Source of the DNA: Punica granatum
Lineage: Eukaryota; Streptophyta; Magnoliopsida; Myrtales; Lythraceae
DNA length: 64,000 nucleotides
Assembly: GCF_007655135.1 (NCBI RefSeq)
Contig: NC_045127.1
Coordinates: 23,044,199 to 23,108,198, forward strand
Direction: 5' to 3'
Part shown: piece by piece, positions 22,981 to 35,787 of the stretch
Layout: the number at the start of each line of letters is the position of its first letter
Position numbering within the stretch: position 1 is the stretch's first letter
Notes under the pieces: model-generated
The model's input: the letters and a program-made list of their open reading frames with translations, nothing else
Told to the model about the DNA's origin: nothing
Databases searched by the model: none
Made by a program: the position numbers and the translations under genes

Positions 22981-24676
22981 TGTAGGGAATTGGTATATGC
23001 CCTAGAGGTAATCTCTCATCAATTCTGTAATATGACATATATTTCATTATAATACGAGGCATTTATGTTATTGTGTGGGTTGCGCTGAATATTAATTTTA
23101 CACAATAACGTCCTTGGAATAGTAAGTTCAACAGGTATCAAGTGTGACTTGATTGTGAAATCCTATAATGACTGAACACTATTCCTAAATGTCCTTAGTC
23201 AATGTATTATCGTTAATTAGGATAACGATAATGCGATTAGACTAGTGTGGGTGTAGATTGATGACCAAGTCTCACAAGTCATGGATGTGGAGACATCGAG
23301 TCACACCGCAGGTATACATTGGGAGTAATGTGTACTGGATTGACCCACCATGAGATTGCTACATGGGTCGTTATGTGACTGTCATTAGCAGATCTCATAG
23401 TGACTATGGTGCAGTGATCCTTTAACTTGAGGTCACCATAGTTTCTTACATGTAATGTTGTATACTTTGATACTGTCAAACGCCACCGTAACAGGCTGGT
23501 TATAAAGACAGTTATTGGGTATACCACAGAGCATGGAGAGGAATGTGAGTGACCAAGATAGGATTTATCCCTCCTATGTAATGGGAGTGATATCTCACGG
23601 TCACTTGATGGGCAGAGTCTATAAGTGTATGCATACCCAAATGAATCGATATAGGGATATCGAGCTCATTTGTTCTGATAGACTTACCCGGTAAACCAAG
23701 AAAGATAGATTAAGCCATACAAGGATGACAACAACCATGCCCTGGGCTCAATAGAGATATACAGGACAAAGGGATTATACTGCACGGTAACATAGGTCAC
23801 AGGTTCGTCGAGAAATTGACTTTTCGATTACTTGAGTAGCAGTGATGCATTGTTAGATGACGCTCGCTGTTTGTAATATTGAAATGGGGATTTCAATATT
23901 ACTGTCAACGTAATCGGGAACCTACAGGGTCACACACTACGACTGAATCAACGGGATACTTTCGAAACACTATAATCGTCTAATAGAGATTAGATGATTT
24001 AAGATGCAACCGATTAATCGGATATTTAATGAGATTAAACTTTCCGATTAATTAGACCCGATTTATTAGATTAATTGGACTCGATTTGATACACGTAATA
24101 CACAAAATAAAGACACACGGGGCCCTAGAACCGGAGCCATTTGGCAATTCCATGAATGACCACACATGGCCATTTTGCATGGTGAGCCATATGGTCATCC
24201 ACTTGGCCATTTGCATGGAAGCCATGCAAAGTCAAACCTCACCCACGTTGCATATAAATGGCAACAAAATGGGAAAGGTTCAGACATACATATATATGAA
24301 TGTATATGAGTGTGTTTTTCTGACATACATATATATGTGTGCGGATGTTTTGTGTATATAAGTGTATGTTCGTATGAGAGTTCAAATTGAATTTGTTCGA
24401 TTTGAAGACGTCCATTAGTCATATTATTGTCAGAGTCACACCGGTGTTTCCTTCGAGCGTTGGCGCTAGCACCACCGATCTCGAAGTCCTGTCAAGGAAG
24501 TCGGTGTGGATACCGGTAGAGGCGTCATGCTTGGGACGCTCGGTCGACGGTTTAAAAGATTCTAGGTATACTTTATCTATTCCATTCTACTAGTAAGTCT
24601 TGGGATCTAGTTTCACGAGTAGGAATTTTTGAATTTCTATTCCTTTTACGCTTCCGTAGGCCCCATGAAACTAGCA
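22981..24676 (+). repeat. 3' LTR of first copia element (1696 bp)
   Basis: It starts TGTAGGGAATTGGTATATGC and is taken to end GAAACTAGCA at 24676. The end is chosen because the second copia element's LTR also ends GAAACTAGCA, right before its PBS at 50005. No second copy exists in the window to prove the borders. Small ORFs inside it (for example 24086-24361) have no recognisable product. Confidence 0.75.
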
Positions 24677-26170
24677 TGCCCCAGTGCGAATGTTGGACGA
24701 TGATGCCCTGGTCTTCATTTGTTGAAGTGGCCCATGGTATGCGCCTTGTGCAATCGTTGTCCCTAATCATATCTTGTTGTTCTTGCAACGCGTGCCTTTT
24801 CAAGGGCACACGTTATTGAAGCCGCTAGATGTTCGAGGAAGACGGTTGCATCGATGCTGAGAGATTGGCTCAATTTTCCTCGTCTTCGGCTTCGTAGGGG
24901 GTACCTCATCGTCGGACACTCCCCTCATCAAAATATAAGGAAATGGTCCAAGACAAGTTCTCGAGGAAGCGTGAACTCGCGCATCGCTCTTCGCCTGTAG
25001 TCGGCGTGTTCCTGTGAAATCGACAAGGAAGATGGTATATCAAGAGATTATGCGGTGGAATATGCGGTAAGAAATATGGGATGGTCCCATGGGAAAATCC
25101 ATTTTTGTCCCGCCCGCGACCCATGGGGTGCCGCATGCAGATGACATTTGTTTCTGGGAATCTGGTCATTACCACCTTAGAGCGATTAGACCGTGACTGG
25201 TGGCCGCATAGGCGTATTTTCCCGGTTGCAGGTGGGCAAGCGTAGCCGTCCTAGGGAGGGTTCGAGGAGCCGGGTCCCATGAGGACAAGCGAGTCGAACA
25301 AGTCCGACAGAACCAATAGGGCGTCTTCGGGACTGTCCTAGTGCCCCTTAAAGGGTTTGTTCATACCAGGAGCTTATTTGGGAATGCATTTAAATGAGAG
25401 CAAAATGGAGCTTAAGGAAAAGTGCGCGTGTTGCCCCAGCATATAGTTGGCAACGACGGTGGAGGGTGGTTGGGACCCATTCTCTGGTCGGAGGTGCGAC
25501 CATGCAAGTGACTTTCACAACGTATGGACTGGGCCCTACTCTGTTTGTTGAAATAGTTGCTTGCGATCTTCGTGGAGGGAGGGTGGGAACTCAGTATTGA
25601 AATCCCAAGGAGCTGGATGAGAGACGTTTGTTGTCTCAATTGTGGTCGTTCAGTATTCAGGTTGCCTTCTTGTTGGGGATTTCCTGCAATGGGAAAAGGT
25701 AACAACGAAGGAGCATGAACTGTCCGAAATTGCAATGCAAGGGTGTAGGGAAGCGAACTGGCCTGGTAGGCATCGTGCGAACATGCCAAGAGACGTGTAT
25801 TGGTACACTGAGCTTGCATGCATGGGTTAGTGTGAACATGCTTGAAAATGTATGAGGTGCGCTTCGATCTCTGGTAGATGCGCGGGGTCACACAGAGAGA
25901 TGTGCATCCGAACACGCGGTGACGTTCTTTGTTAGGAAGAAGTTAGCGTTTGATAGTCTCGCCTGGAAAGGTAGGTCGGCCCTGGATCCACGGCTCGCCT
26001 TGCCATGGAGAAAGGGTGAAGGCCGCAGGTGGCCTGCATGCGAAGGTTGGCATGACTCGCCTGTCGCGCGGAGTGGGTGGCTAGGATGAGCGTCCTCTGG
26101 TCATGGAGAGGTGAAGACCGTGAGTGGTCTACCCGCGAAGGTGGACATGACTCGCCCATTGCGTAAACGT
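24677..26170. other. unassigned stretch between copia LTR and Ogre-like remnant
   Basis: No protein domain is recognised on either strand. At 26004-26170 a 98-bp unit starting CATGGAG is repeated one and two-thirds times with changes. The right edge passes into sequence homologous to the ORF1-gag spacer of the Ogre-like element, so part of this stretch may be an unrecognised portion of that family. Confidence 0.4.
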
Positions 26171-26349
26171 GCATCGTAGCTGCAATACAATAAATAAATG
26201 AAATGCATGTGATGCGTGAGTTTTGAAAGCTAATGTTGTCGTTTGCATTGATTCAAAGAGTTTAATACAATGCAGTTTGGAAAATAAAGCCTTAAGTCGA
26301 TCTTCCATCGCGCTCGGGGTGTAGGTGACCGTTGCCACGGAAAGCACCA

Positions 26350-27863
26350 ATTCCAAGCAAAAGCCTAGTGGAGGTATCTATCCTAAGATGTCCAGAGGCC
26401 CTCTTCCTGGACCTCTTCAGGGCAGCGTTCGCACGTGCCAACTCCTGATCGTGCCTCTGTAACTCGGCTCGTGCTTGGGCAAGCTCCCTTTGAAGCTAGC
26501 GCTAATCAATGAGTTCCTCGTCTTTCTCGGCAATCTCCCAATGAAAGCGGTCCCTCTCGGACCTGAGGCTAGTGAGTTCCTCTTGGACAGCCCTGCTCGA
26601 AGTTGAGGGTGCCCCATATGGTGTGCTACCCTCAGATTGTGGAGAGCCAGTGAAATCTTCGTGTGCTAACGAACTCCACCGATAGAAACAGAGGATGTAC
26701 TCTTCCATATCTTGGAAATCTCGTTCATCATGAGTAGGGTGTTCGGGGAAGTAAGGTAGCTCCGTGACCGTGGTGCGTCATGCGGATAGGATCTATTGGA
26801 TATCACTTTGGCAATTTATGAACGTCTGATCCTCCCGCCAAGTGTGTTGGAACCTAGTCCGTGCCGTGTCCTCGGGGATTGTCTGCAGGTTACCGAACTG
26901 CCTCATTACTCCCTCGGGGAAGTAAGTGGTGGACCCCGCGTGACTCATGAGTGGGATTCCATAAAAGTCGGGACACTTCAAGGCCATGGGTCTAGGTGAT
27001 ATCCACGCGACACGCCACTTAAAGCCCCTAGGTGACATTTAACGAAAGATTTTCATCCACTCAGAGCTCTTGCGTTCTTCCACACGCATAAGAGGTAGCA
27101 ATCGAGAAAGGATCGATTCCTAGCCATTGAAATACATAACCGGACGCACAAGGCCAAAGGGTTTTGCAAGACTTTGAAGCCAAATTTGTAAAAGGATTGA
27201 GGATACTCTTATCCTTCGCTCGCAGGTTCTCGTAACGCGGTCGAGGGACCAAATAGTCTTAGCCACGAAGGCTACCTCATACTCGCGCCCTCCATCCACT
27301 TGGAGAACGACATCGGCTAAAGCTGCGTCGACGAGACCTTGAGAGTGAGGGAATAAGAGAGTCCCGAAGATTAGTAGTAAGAAAGCATGGCATAAATCTT
27401 TACGAAAAACATCTCCTTGAACCTTATGCACTCGGGATTGGATGAAAATGAGGATTTTCTTGATTGTTATTTCTGTGCTACCAGAGTATGCGAGCTCGGC
27501 ATTCAATCGGAAAGTTTGAACCCCAAGTAGGGGTGAGACCAACGTAGGTCGAGTAGTGTAGATGTTGGGTTCTACAATGTCGTGGGTAACCGCGGTCTGG
27601 CCGATAAGTGTCCAATACTCCTCGATGGTTGGCGTGAGCTCAGCACCTTGGATGTCGAAGACGACATGCTTCAGGTTCTAAAAAGTAAGAGCGGCTTCAA
27701 GGAAATTCCAGTCGACATTCCTGGTAGCTAGCAATGGTATGTCTCCTGCCAATACGTGGATGTAGTCGCGGTCAACTAGGCGTAGGGCTGCCCATATGTG
27801 ACTGATCTGCTCAAACGGTGGCGTGACTCTGTCGAGACGCGGAAAGGAAGCCGAGTGCGACAT
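26350..27863 (-). pseudogene. ORF1 remnant of second Ogre-like element
   Basis: The start at 27863 (MSHSASFPRLDR) matches the N-terminal part of the ORF1 at 13465 (RLVDRDYIHVLAGDIPLLA versus RLVDRAFLRLIIGDLPLLA). Stops split it at 27678, 27120 and 26793. The middle part reads FGTLLFPHSQGLVDAALADV without interruption, which exposes the 17-bp duplication in the other copy. The C-terminal part near 26400-26600 has a charged heptad-like stretch (EELTSLRSERDRFHWEIAEK), suggesting a coiled coil. Domain function is unknown. To the right lie leader, PBS (28422-28440) and LTR in the same order as in the first element. Confidence 0.78.
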
Positions 27864-28421
27864 CCCTTACCAAGATGAAAGGAAGATCGGTTTAGAACTC
27901 ATCAATGCAAATGACACCCTAATTTTGAAAACTGCATGATGCATGAGTGCGGAAAAATAAGTGCCCATGACTTAATAGAAATTACAAGGTATATGTACAC
28001 TGCTCTTGAAATGGAAAAGACTCAAGTGGCTCACAAGCCGACTCAACGGACTATTGCCGAAGCCGGGTTGAAAGATTGCGTGGAAGTTTAACACGATGCA
28101 TGGTTCGGTGCTACAAGGATCGTGTTATCTATGGATGGGGGCTCCCGACTCAAGGGTGTGAATTCCTCGAAATCGAGCGGAGCTCTTTGGGGGCCTAATC
28201 GACGGTCCAACCGTGCGACGTACCCTTACTCGGAACCCCACTCTAACCTATGTTCCTATCATCGGTCGTGGGACGCGACCCATAGGTACCTAGAGATATA
28301 ATGATATGCAATGCGTGTACTTAAATAAAAGTGCGTAAAATAGATAAGCGGGAAAGTTGCAGAAAACGGTAAATGAACATGCAAGCAAGCAAACGGGATC
28401 GAGCCTGAGCCCACTAAGTAT

Positions 28422-28440
28422 GTCCTCAGTGGAGTCGCCA
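28422..28440 (-). other. primer-binding site of second Ogre-like element
   Basis: The minus strand reads TGGCGACTCCACTGAGGAC, one change from the site at 14054-14072, and is followed three bases away by the LTR end at 28444. This identifies the LTR on its right as a 5' LTR for the remnant on its left. Confidence 0.78.
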
Positions 28441-29638
28441 AGCTGTACGGACCCGAATGTGGACTCTCGTCGGGGCCCGCATGCGCACTTTTGGATCGCC
28501 TGGCTTGGGAGTGTCCACCTTCTTGGGGATGCGTGACGGACTCGCGTGAGAAGGAGTCGCCACTTATCATTTTACGATCCGAAGGTCGAGGGCCGATAAG
28601 TTACCCGAGTCTAAGGTTATGAAACACCTAGTTTTGCTAAGGCATTGGTCTGTGCGGAATCGAAAAGTCCGTATTTGGGGGTTCGTGTTACGTGCGGGCC
28701 TATATCCCGCACGCCCTTTCGGTACTCTGGTTTGCTAGGCTTGCATGTTTTAATCATTTACCGCGTGAATTAAGCTGCACTCGACTTGCACGTTTTGACA
28801 CCGAAAATTCGGTGAACTAAACGATGTCCGTTGAGTAGCCGAGAGAGAAGTAAACCCCGTATGTCGGGGAATCGGTTCACTATCTTGCGTTACAGTTCAT
28901 CAAACCATGATGTTTGAATTCCTACGTGAACCGAAACCACGAGATCTTGGGATTACTTGTGTCTAGGCAAGCATTGGACCGATTCGATTAGTTCGACTCT
29001 CAGACCGTTCGCTCACCGACTGGGATTCTTACAAAATGAATGTACAAAATAAAATCCTTACAATGCTCTCAGAAAAACAATAAATACAAGTTACAAATGA
29101 TTGAATCCCAATCAGTTCGCTTTCGGTTATTATTTCGCTCTAACTTACCGTGAGTTCAGGGAAACACCGAAAAACTGAAATTCAAGCACTCTCAGTGAAT
29201 AGGGCGTTGGACCTTGTGATCGATAGTTAGGGCGTTGAACCCTAAGTGCAATGCGTCCTATGGGTCGGGCCCGACTCGCATGGACAAGCAATAGCAGAAA
29301 AGTAACAAAACAACATGCAGATTGCAGACAATGTGTTTGCTATTACTGAGTATACGTGGATTAACAAATTATTAACCCAATGGTGTTTTTGCAAGCAAAT
29401 GTCATATGTTAAACAAGCAAACGGGTGCAAAACATTTTGCATTTGGCTTTGTTTCAAGGACTTGACAAATATGGTATCTGTAGTCAAGTCCTTTGTGTGT
29501 GGATTGCTTTTAAAGTTGTTCTGTATTGTGACACTGAATCACCATTGAATTAGCCAAACTCATGTTTTGACTCTAGATTTGGAACCTAGAGTTCCCCTAA
29601 CCATTATCTAGGGTTTGGTTAGGTCGAGTGAAAGGTTA

Positions 29639-31157
29639 ATTAGCATTGAGAAAACTATCAAAATGGTCATCGAAAGATTTTAAAACTAACAAATTACAAC
29701 TTGAAAGATATTTTGAAACAAAATGATCATTGAAAGATCAGAATCCATAACATTTTCATACCACCGTCAAAATTCCGTTAGTGCCGTTACGAGAAAATGA
29801 CGTGGACGCTTATGTGGACAAACGGCCTCGATTGACGGTGCACATCAGCACATACGACGTCGTTTTGTCATCCCAGTAAAAAAAAAATGGCCCAAAGTCG
29901 TCGTCACCAGCAAGCATCCTTTCCGTCCCCATCTGCAGTCAATTAGGGCAAAAACAGAGAGCTGAACAGGGGAGTTTAGGCAAGCGAAAATCAATCAAAT
30001 TGGGGCAAGCAGCGGACTCAGACCAGAAGAACCCGACGTCGCCTCCCATCAGAAGAGTCGTCGGCGCCGTTCGACCACAGCACGGGTCAGAGTTCGACCA
30101 CCGCACGGGCGCCGCAGCAACGGCTGATCAAACCAGACGGACTCGTCAAGCTTGGATTCGACCAGACGGACTCGTCGAGCTTGAGTTCGACCAGACGGAC
30201 TTGCTGATGCCTTTGATATTGCAACACCGAACTTGGAGGCCCTCCATTTTGAGGAAAGTTCAACAGTCTCTGAGTCGATTATGGATCTCTTTAGGCGCGA
30301 TCCAAAGTGGGTTATGGCTGTTGAGGAGAGATGCAAGTTCTTGGTCCTTGGGAAAGGCCGAACAGTAAGCAATGGTCTCAAGGTTCATGTCTTTTGCCCT
30401 ATGCTCAAGGAGAAGAGAGATGCAGTCAAGCTAATTGCCGGGAGATGGAAGCTTGCAGTCAACTCTGCTGGTTGGGAGCCCGAGCGGTTTGTGGTGGTTC
30501 ATGTTACCTCAAAATCAAAACCGCCATCTCGAGTTCTTGGTTTAAAAATTGTGAATTCCCCTCATTCACCAGTTTTTGACCCATTGATGGCTATGGACTC
30601 GAGGCTTGTGGTGTCATTCTTTGACCTCCCAAGGGAGTCTGACGTGAGCGGGCTCGTCCTGAGGTGTGGAGGGGAATGTGAGCTCGTCTGGCTCAATGAA
30701 AAAAATGCGCTGGCAGTTTTTGGGGACCCTGCTCGGGCTGCTACTGCCCTTAGGAGACTAGACCATGGTTCGGTTTATTATGGGGTGGCTGTGGTGGTGG
30801 TTCAAAATGAACCCCCCCTCCGCACTAGGAACTAATGTATCGGGGGGAGCAGCGGTGTCCCTTTCTTCGAAGGGGAACCCATGGAAGAAGGCTGTGATAC
30901 ATGAGGCAGGATGGAAAGAGGAAGATGACAAAACGACGTCGTACGTGCTGATTTGCACCGTCAATCGGGGCCGTTTGTCCACATAAGCGTCCACGTCATT
31001 TTCTCGTAATGGCACTAACGGAATTTTGATGGTGGTATGAAAATGTTATGGATTCTGATATTTCAATGATTATTTTGTTTCAAAATATCTTTCAAGTAGT
31101 AATTTGTTAGTTTTAAAATCTTTCGATGACCATTTTGATAGTTTTCTCATTAGCATT
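29639..31157. mobile_element. Pack-MULE (Mutator-like) with 225-bp TIRs and 9-bp target duplication
   Basis: The element proper is 29648-31148 (1501 bp). Its ends, 29648-29872 and 30924-31148, are inverted copies of 225 bp with about 8 mismatches and no gaps, beginning GAGAAAACTATCAAAATGG. Both sides are flanked by ATTAGCATT (29639-29647 and 31149-31157), a perfect 9-bp duplication, the Mutator hallmark. There is no transposase. Between the TIRs lie a minisatellite of about 27 bp in three copies (near 30125-30205) and a fragment of a host gene. Long TIRs plus captured exon sequence without transposase define a Pack-MULE. Confidence 0.95.
30185..30925 (+). pseudogene. captured 3' fragment of an NFXL1-like (NF-X1-type zinc finger) gene
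   Basis: The frame opens after a TGA at 30182 and reads to 30835. Segments such as LFRRDPKWVMAVEERCKFLV, LKVHVFCPM, GRWKLAVNSAGWEPERF and VVHVTSKSKPPSR match the C-terminal region of plant NFXL1 as I know it, after the zinc-finger repeats. A run of seven C near 30810 shifts the frame; the C-terminal part continues in the next frame as GNPWKKAVIHEAGWKEED and ends against the right TIR. Zinc fingers are absent. The first ATG in frame is at 30281 (MDLFRRDPKW). Whether it is transcribed is unknown; a sense transcript could affect the parent gene. Family identity is from recalled similarity, not a search. Confidence 0.75.
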
Positions 31158-34100
31158 TTGCATATTTTGTGACAGAGATAACCGTTCTAGTTACCGGAGC
31201 CTATGATAGGATGACGAAAACTCATCAGTGGATGAGAAAATGTTTTGCAAATGAACCTGCACCTGAACAGATAACCTATTCTTATCCTGATACTGTAGTG
31301 TTTCTGTCAAGCTAACCCTAGGGGTGTCGCTGAATTGTGAAAAGACGATTCTGACATTTATTTGAAAATTATTTTCAGAAATGGGAAACATCGCAGTGCG
31401 GGCCACCTCGGCCTATAGCTGGTGTCGACCAATTCCCTAGATCTTCCAGGGTTGTGCAAGAATCCCAAAAAAGCCAAAGAACCGGTCGATTTAACCGGAA
31501 GTGATCTAGAAAGATCTTCTGTATTCTGACCTGAATTACCTGAAATCAGGTAAAAACTCAAGTTGAGACACAGAAGACGTCTGTGCTACATCAGACTGCG
31601 CGTTTCGGGTTTTGAAATAGACAAGTTTTGAAAAGGGCATTAATGTCATTTGACAACTCATCGACGCGAGTTATCAGCTAATTACTAATTCACACAAAAC
31701 TTATCAGTGCCAAGTGGGTTTAATCATGTGAGCGTCCTGATTAACCCGTTTGTGAATTTACAGCTTAAAATTAAATGTCGAATGCAGTAAATGTGCGGGT
31801 TACAAACAATCAGACATATCATGGATTGATCCACTGAATGGAGTCTGAGTACCCGAAAAGCTTAATTTAATGAAATAATTCATGACACGGCGACTAAGAC
31901 GGGTCCAAGAAGATCGAGGATAATTTGGTCAAAATGACCAAAATACCCTCAGAACCCAAATGGCCCCCGAAAGAGTCACCGATACATGAATTCATGGATT
32001 TTGCTTTAAAAAAAAAGTGGTTAGCATGCGGGATTTGCAACAATGTTGAAATTTTGCAATTTGCACAAAATCCGATAAATGAATTCCATCGAGGTAAAGA
32101 GACCGTTCTTAACCCGAATAAGGTCAAAGAACTCTCGGCCCTTTCCTCTTGGGAATAGCCGTGGGTTTCCTTGACCCGTTTCGGGTTTCAAGCATTCTCT
32201 TTAACCCAATTTCGACTATTTCTCGCATGCTCAAACGTTAAACACGGTAAATAACACGTATTTAACAAAGCCGGCATCGCCATGAGCTTGAAAAACGCAT
32301 TTAAACATACAAACATGCACAAACAAGTTATTTATGGAATCGATAAAACAATACCGGCTCCATGGATGCGGGAAAACATAAAGATTCGGGAAACAACTCA
32401 AATCGAGGCAAGGAAACCGGTCTTGACCCGAAAAGGTCAAGAGTACCCTCGGTTACCTCTCTAAGAGGTTAATCCAAGAGGTATCTCGGCTTTCCCGGGT
32501 CAATATGGTTTCCACGACTTCGATTTAAACATTTCCTGACATGCTAGCACATTAAACGATAATAAACATGCATGATATAACATTGAAATTGCATAAAAAT
32601 TAAAACTTGGAATTGAAACATGCACAAAACCCCATAGAACCCCATAAACACAACAAAAATATAAAAGTCCTAGCTCCTCTAAGTCGAGAATGGTCATACC
32701 TAGTCCCGGGATGCGGGATGGAACTGTAAAAAGTTGGGTTGGACCTTTGTTGAGTCAGGTTTGGGCTGTTTTTGCTTGAACTGACCTGGATTGCACAGAC
32801 AGACTTGGTTGGGCAGTGTCTCGACCCGACTGGGCAGTTTTCGGGTCGGACGTCACCACGGAGTCTCCCGATGGAATTTTGAGGCAAGGTCAATGGCGCC
32901 CGACTCCTAATTGACCCTCGGAGGTGAGTGTGGTGGTCGTTGTGTTCCAGAGTTATCAGGTTGACCCGTACAGCTTTGCAAAGATCACGAAAAATAGAGC
33001 ACGTCCAGGAAACAGACCCAACTGGGCAGTTTTCTAGTCGAACGTCGCCACGGAGTCTCCCGATGGAATTTTGATGCAAGGTCAACTGATCCCGACTCCT
33101 AACTGACCCTTGGAGATGACTGTGATGGTCGTTTTGCTAAAAGAGTCTCGGATCAACTCGATCTGCAAAAAAACCGCAAGGACAGTCAGAAATTTCGACC
33201 CGACTGGCAGTCGGGCTGTTTCTTCATGTTGGGCTAATACCAATGGGTTTTTCTTGGATTTCTCGACTCCTTGACACCCTAGGGTTGTGTGGGGAGGTGT
33301 TTGATGGGTTTTGGTGGCTCAAACCGGTCCGGAAAGGCTTGAAACTCGGGTTGCCATTTTTGACCATAGAAGAGCTTTGCTTGAGTTCGGTTCTGTGGTT
33401 GCTATTCCGATGGGTTGGAGGTTTCAAACTTAAAATCTAAGCTCGAAAATGGATAGAGGTGGTTGAAAACATGTGGGATATGAAGTTTGGTGAAATTTGG
33501 ATTTAAGCCGGGATGGTAAATACTATGATTCCGACTTAAGTCTTGAGGATTTTGTTCGGTTTTTGCTTGCTCTTGCTTGCTGCTATTTTTGCTGGAACAA
33601 AGGGAAGGTTGAGAGCATTTTAGGAGTGAGGAATACTAGAGAGATGGTGTGTAGTGAGTTGTGATTAAGTTAATGGCATAGAAAGTATATATAGGCTAGG
33701 CTTAAGTGCAATTAAGTGAAGAAAAGTGCAATTAGAGGCGTGATTAACAAAAATTTGGTTGCCTTAATGAAGATGAGCATGAAGACTTCTTCAAATGCAT
33801 TGATGAAGAAGAGCCAAATGCATCGATGAAGGTGGAGTGTTGAAGTGAATTGTGGGCTTGATATTTCCATGGAAGGATAAGGCAAGTTGGCATGGAGAAA
33901 ATGCCAAAGGAGGAGGAGCGGCATTGGTAATTCACGGCTGGTCATGGATAAGTCGTGGGCCCCACGGTCATTGAGGGAAGTTCGAGACAAAGTTCGGGTC
34001 TCGATTGATCGCGCGTTCGAGGTTCGTGGCTCAAATGAACGTCGAATTGTCATTGTACGTGCGAAAATGGTTCAAACGAGCCCAAAATCATCCATTTTGC

Positions 34101-35300
34101 CCAAAAGAATGTTCGTGTGATTTTTGGGCTCGAAAGCCGATTTTGCTCCTTTCAAGCGATCAGAGCAAAGTTAACCGTTTCTGAATGCGTATCTCGCGTC
34201 TGCATTCCGAATTGGTCGTTTTGACGTGCATTGTCAATCAAACTGAATAATTGACCCTTAAACCGGTATTATAGATGTGAAGCCGGAGACATCCTAGGAG
34301 TCCGAAGCCAGATTTCTCAGAATGCTTTCTGAGTTGCTTGAATGATCCGGAAATTGTTGCGATCTCTGTTTGTTGAGGACAGACTTCGAAGGATTGAAAA
34401 AGTGCATCTGAGACCCTAAAAGTATTGTTCTTAAAGCCTAGATGGGTTGTGAGATTCCGTCTGAGAATTTCACATTGAGCCTTGGGATAAGTGACACTGG
34501 ATTGGCCAACCATCTGGCGTCAAATTTCCATAAAAAGGACCTCCGGTTATGAATTTCTGTTGAAAACGGTCTTTTCTGCCATTCGAAGGTCACTCCGTAA
34601 ACTGAAATCGATATTGCAATCTTATTTACCCAATTGGGTCTGTCCGCTGTAGTTTTTTGGGGCAATGCATGGCTAACTTAGATTGCCGATATTCTATCAG
34701 AGCAGTCTCTGGAAATAGTTTTTCGTTGATGGGTATGCTTGTTCTGCCGCTCGGAAGTCGTTCGAGGTGTCTGCGTGACTTCCGAAGAACAATCTGAAGC
34801 AATGTTCATGCTCTGTATAATTATTGGATGTGACTGCATCTAGCATCGGGCATTAACTTTTCTCTGGTGAACCGGTGTTTTTGGACTCCCACTGAAAAGT
34901 TGTCTGTATACAAAAAATTGCTCTGTATAGAGCAGATGATCTGCGAAATATGTTTGAAGACACTTTTCATCTGTTTGGCACTACGAGGGATTTTTGGAGT
35001 ACAATATTGACTATCTTCTGATGGTCAATCGAACCAGAGGAAAATAACACTGTACGTGTTGTATTTTGAAAATATCAGTTTGGCAGCTGTCTAAGCTCCC
35101 TGTTTGCTCTGTATGTTGTTGGATGATTCTGTATGTTCTTCTGTCATGTGCTTGAATCATCTGTCTATCTCTGTTGACTTGAGAATGAATAGCAATTTAC
35201 TGTTCTGTTGAGCCCTCTTTTGCATCAATGCTCAAGTCATGGTCTGGATTGTTGTTGATAGGCACTGCCTGAACCGGTGAGCCAAAATTGGGTGTTGACA

Positions 35301-35787
35301 AGTCTAGAGGAATATTTTTATTTAACATTTCTCTCTTTGAGGCTCACCTTTTGCTGTGGTCGCCTAAGTCGGGATTTCAGCCACACCGCTCGATTCCTCT
35401 AACTTTTGCCTAGACCTACCTTTACGGGTTTTCGGTCTAGTGAGGGTTTTTGATTTGAACTCTCCTTTTCCCACGGTCCTCATTGCAGGATTTTAGATCG
35501 TGCCCCTTGTTCCCTAATTTTTGCCTAGGCTGCCTCAAGGGGTTTTCGACTAACGGGGAAAATGAGTCTTTTTCTCTTAAAAGTATTCGGAAATAGCAAA
35601 AAAAAAAAAAGAGTAAGAACAAGTGTAAGACTAGGGATGTATAGAAGAAACAAAGGAAACGGACGCGGAGTCCGGGATATACAGAAGAGGACGGATAGAA
35701 GACGAACACGAGGTTCGAGAATTACAGATACAATGGAGGGGGGGAGTTAATGTGAGTCGCAGAAAGAAAGACAGAAAAGGAAGACTA
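35301..35787 (-). other. 3' UTR remnant of second Ogre-like internal region
   Basis: Aligns with about 3955-4330 of the first element, including the CTCACCTTTTGCT and TTTTGCCTAGGC motifs. The part corresponding to 2114-3950 (PPT and hairpin array) is missing: the LTR edge at 35300 is followed directly by the equivalent of 3955. The deletion therefore ends at the LTR border. Confidence 0.65.

Larger units (their letters stand above)
18914..24676 (+). mobile_element. degenerate Ty1/copia element, 5' LTR not in view
   Basis: From left to right there are a short AT-rich leader, gag, protease, integrase, RT, RNase H, PPT and 3' LTR, the copia order. No 5' LTR precedes the leader: the sequence begins at the edge of the Ogre-like LTR. 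The simplest reading is that the Ogre-like element inserted into the copia leader and the copia 5' LTR lies left of the window. Many stops and frameshifts show it is older than the Ogre-like insertion. Confidence 0.9.
28444..35300 (-). repeat. LTR of second Ogre-like family, with nested Pack-MULE
   Basis: In element orientation it begins TGTCAACACCCAATTTTGGC at 35300 and ends CCGTACA at 28444. Without the 1510 bp of MULE plus duplicated target it is about 5.35 kb. Blocks throughout are shared with 14076-18913 and with 53976-59455. At 32832-33215 a 192-bp segment is tandemly duplicated. No gene other than the MULE cargo is seen. On the left it abuts a PBS and on the right it abuts the 3' UTR of a different internal region. 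Confidence 0.83.

Noticed and set aside
25412..25915. 167-codon minus-strand ORF
   Set aside because: No recognised similarity and no supporting context; likely a chance open frame in the unassigned stretch.
30000..30368. 122-codon ORF at the start of the MULE interior
   Set aside because: It has no ATG start, consists largely of minisatellite translation and overlaps the NFXL1 frame in a different register.
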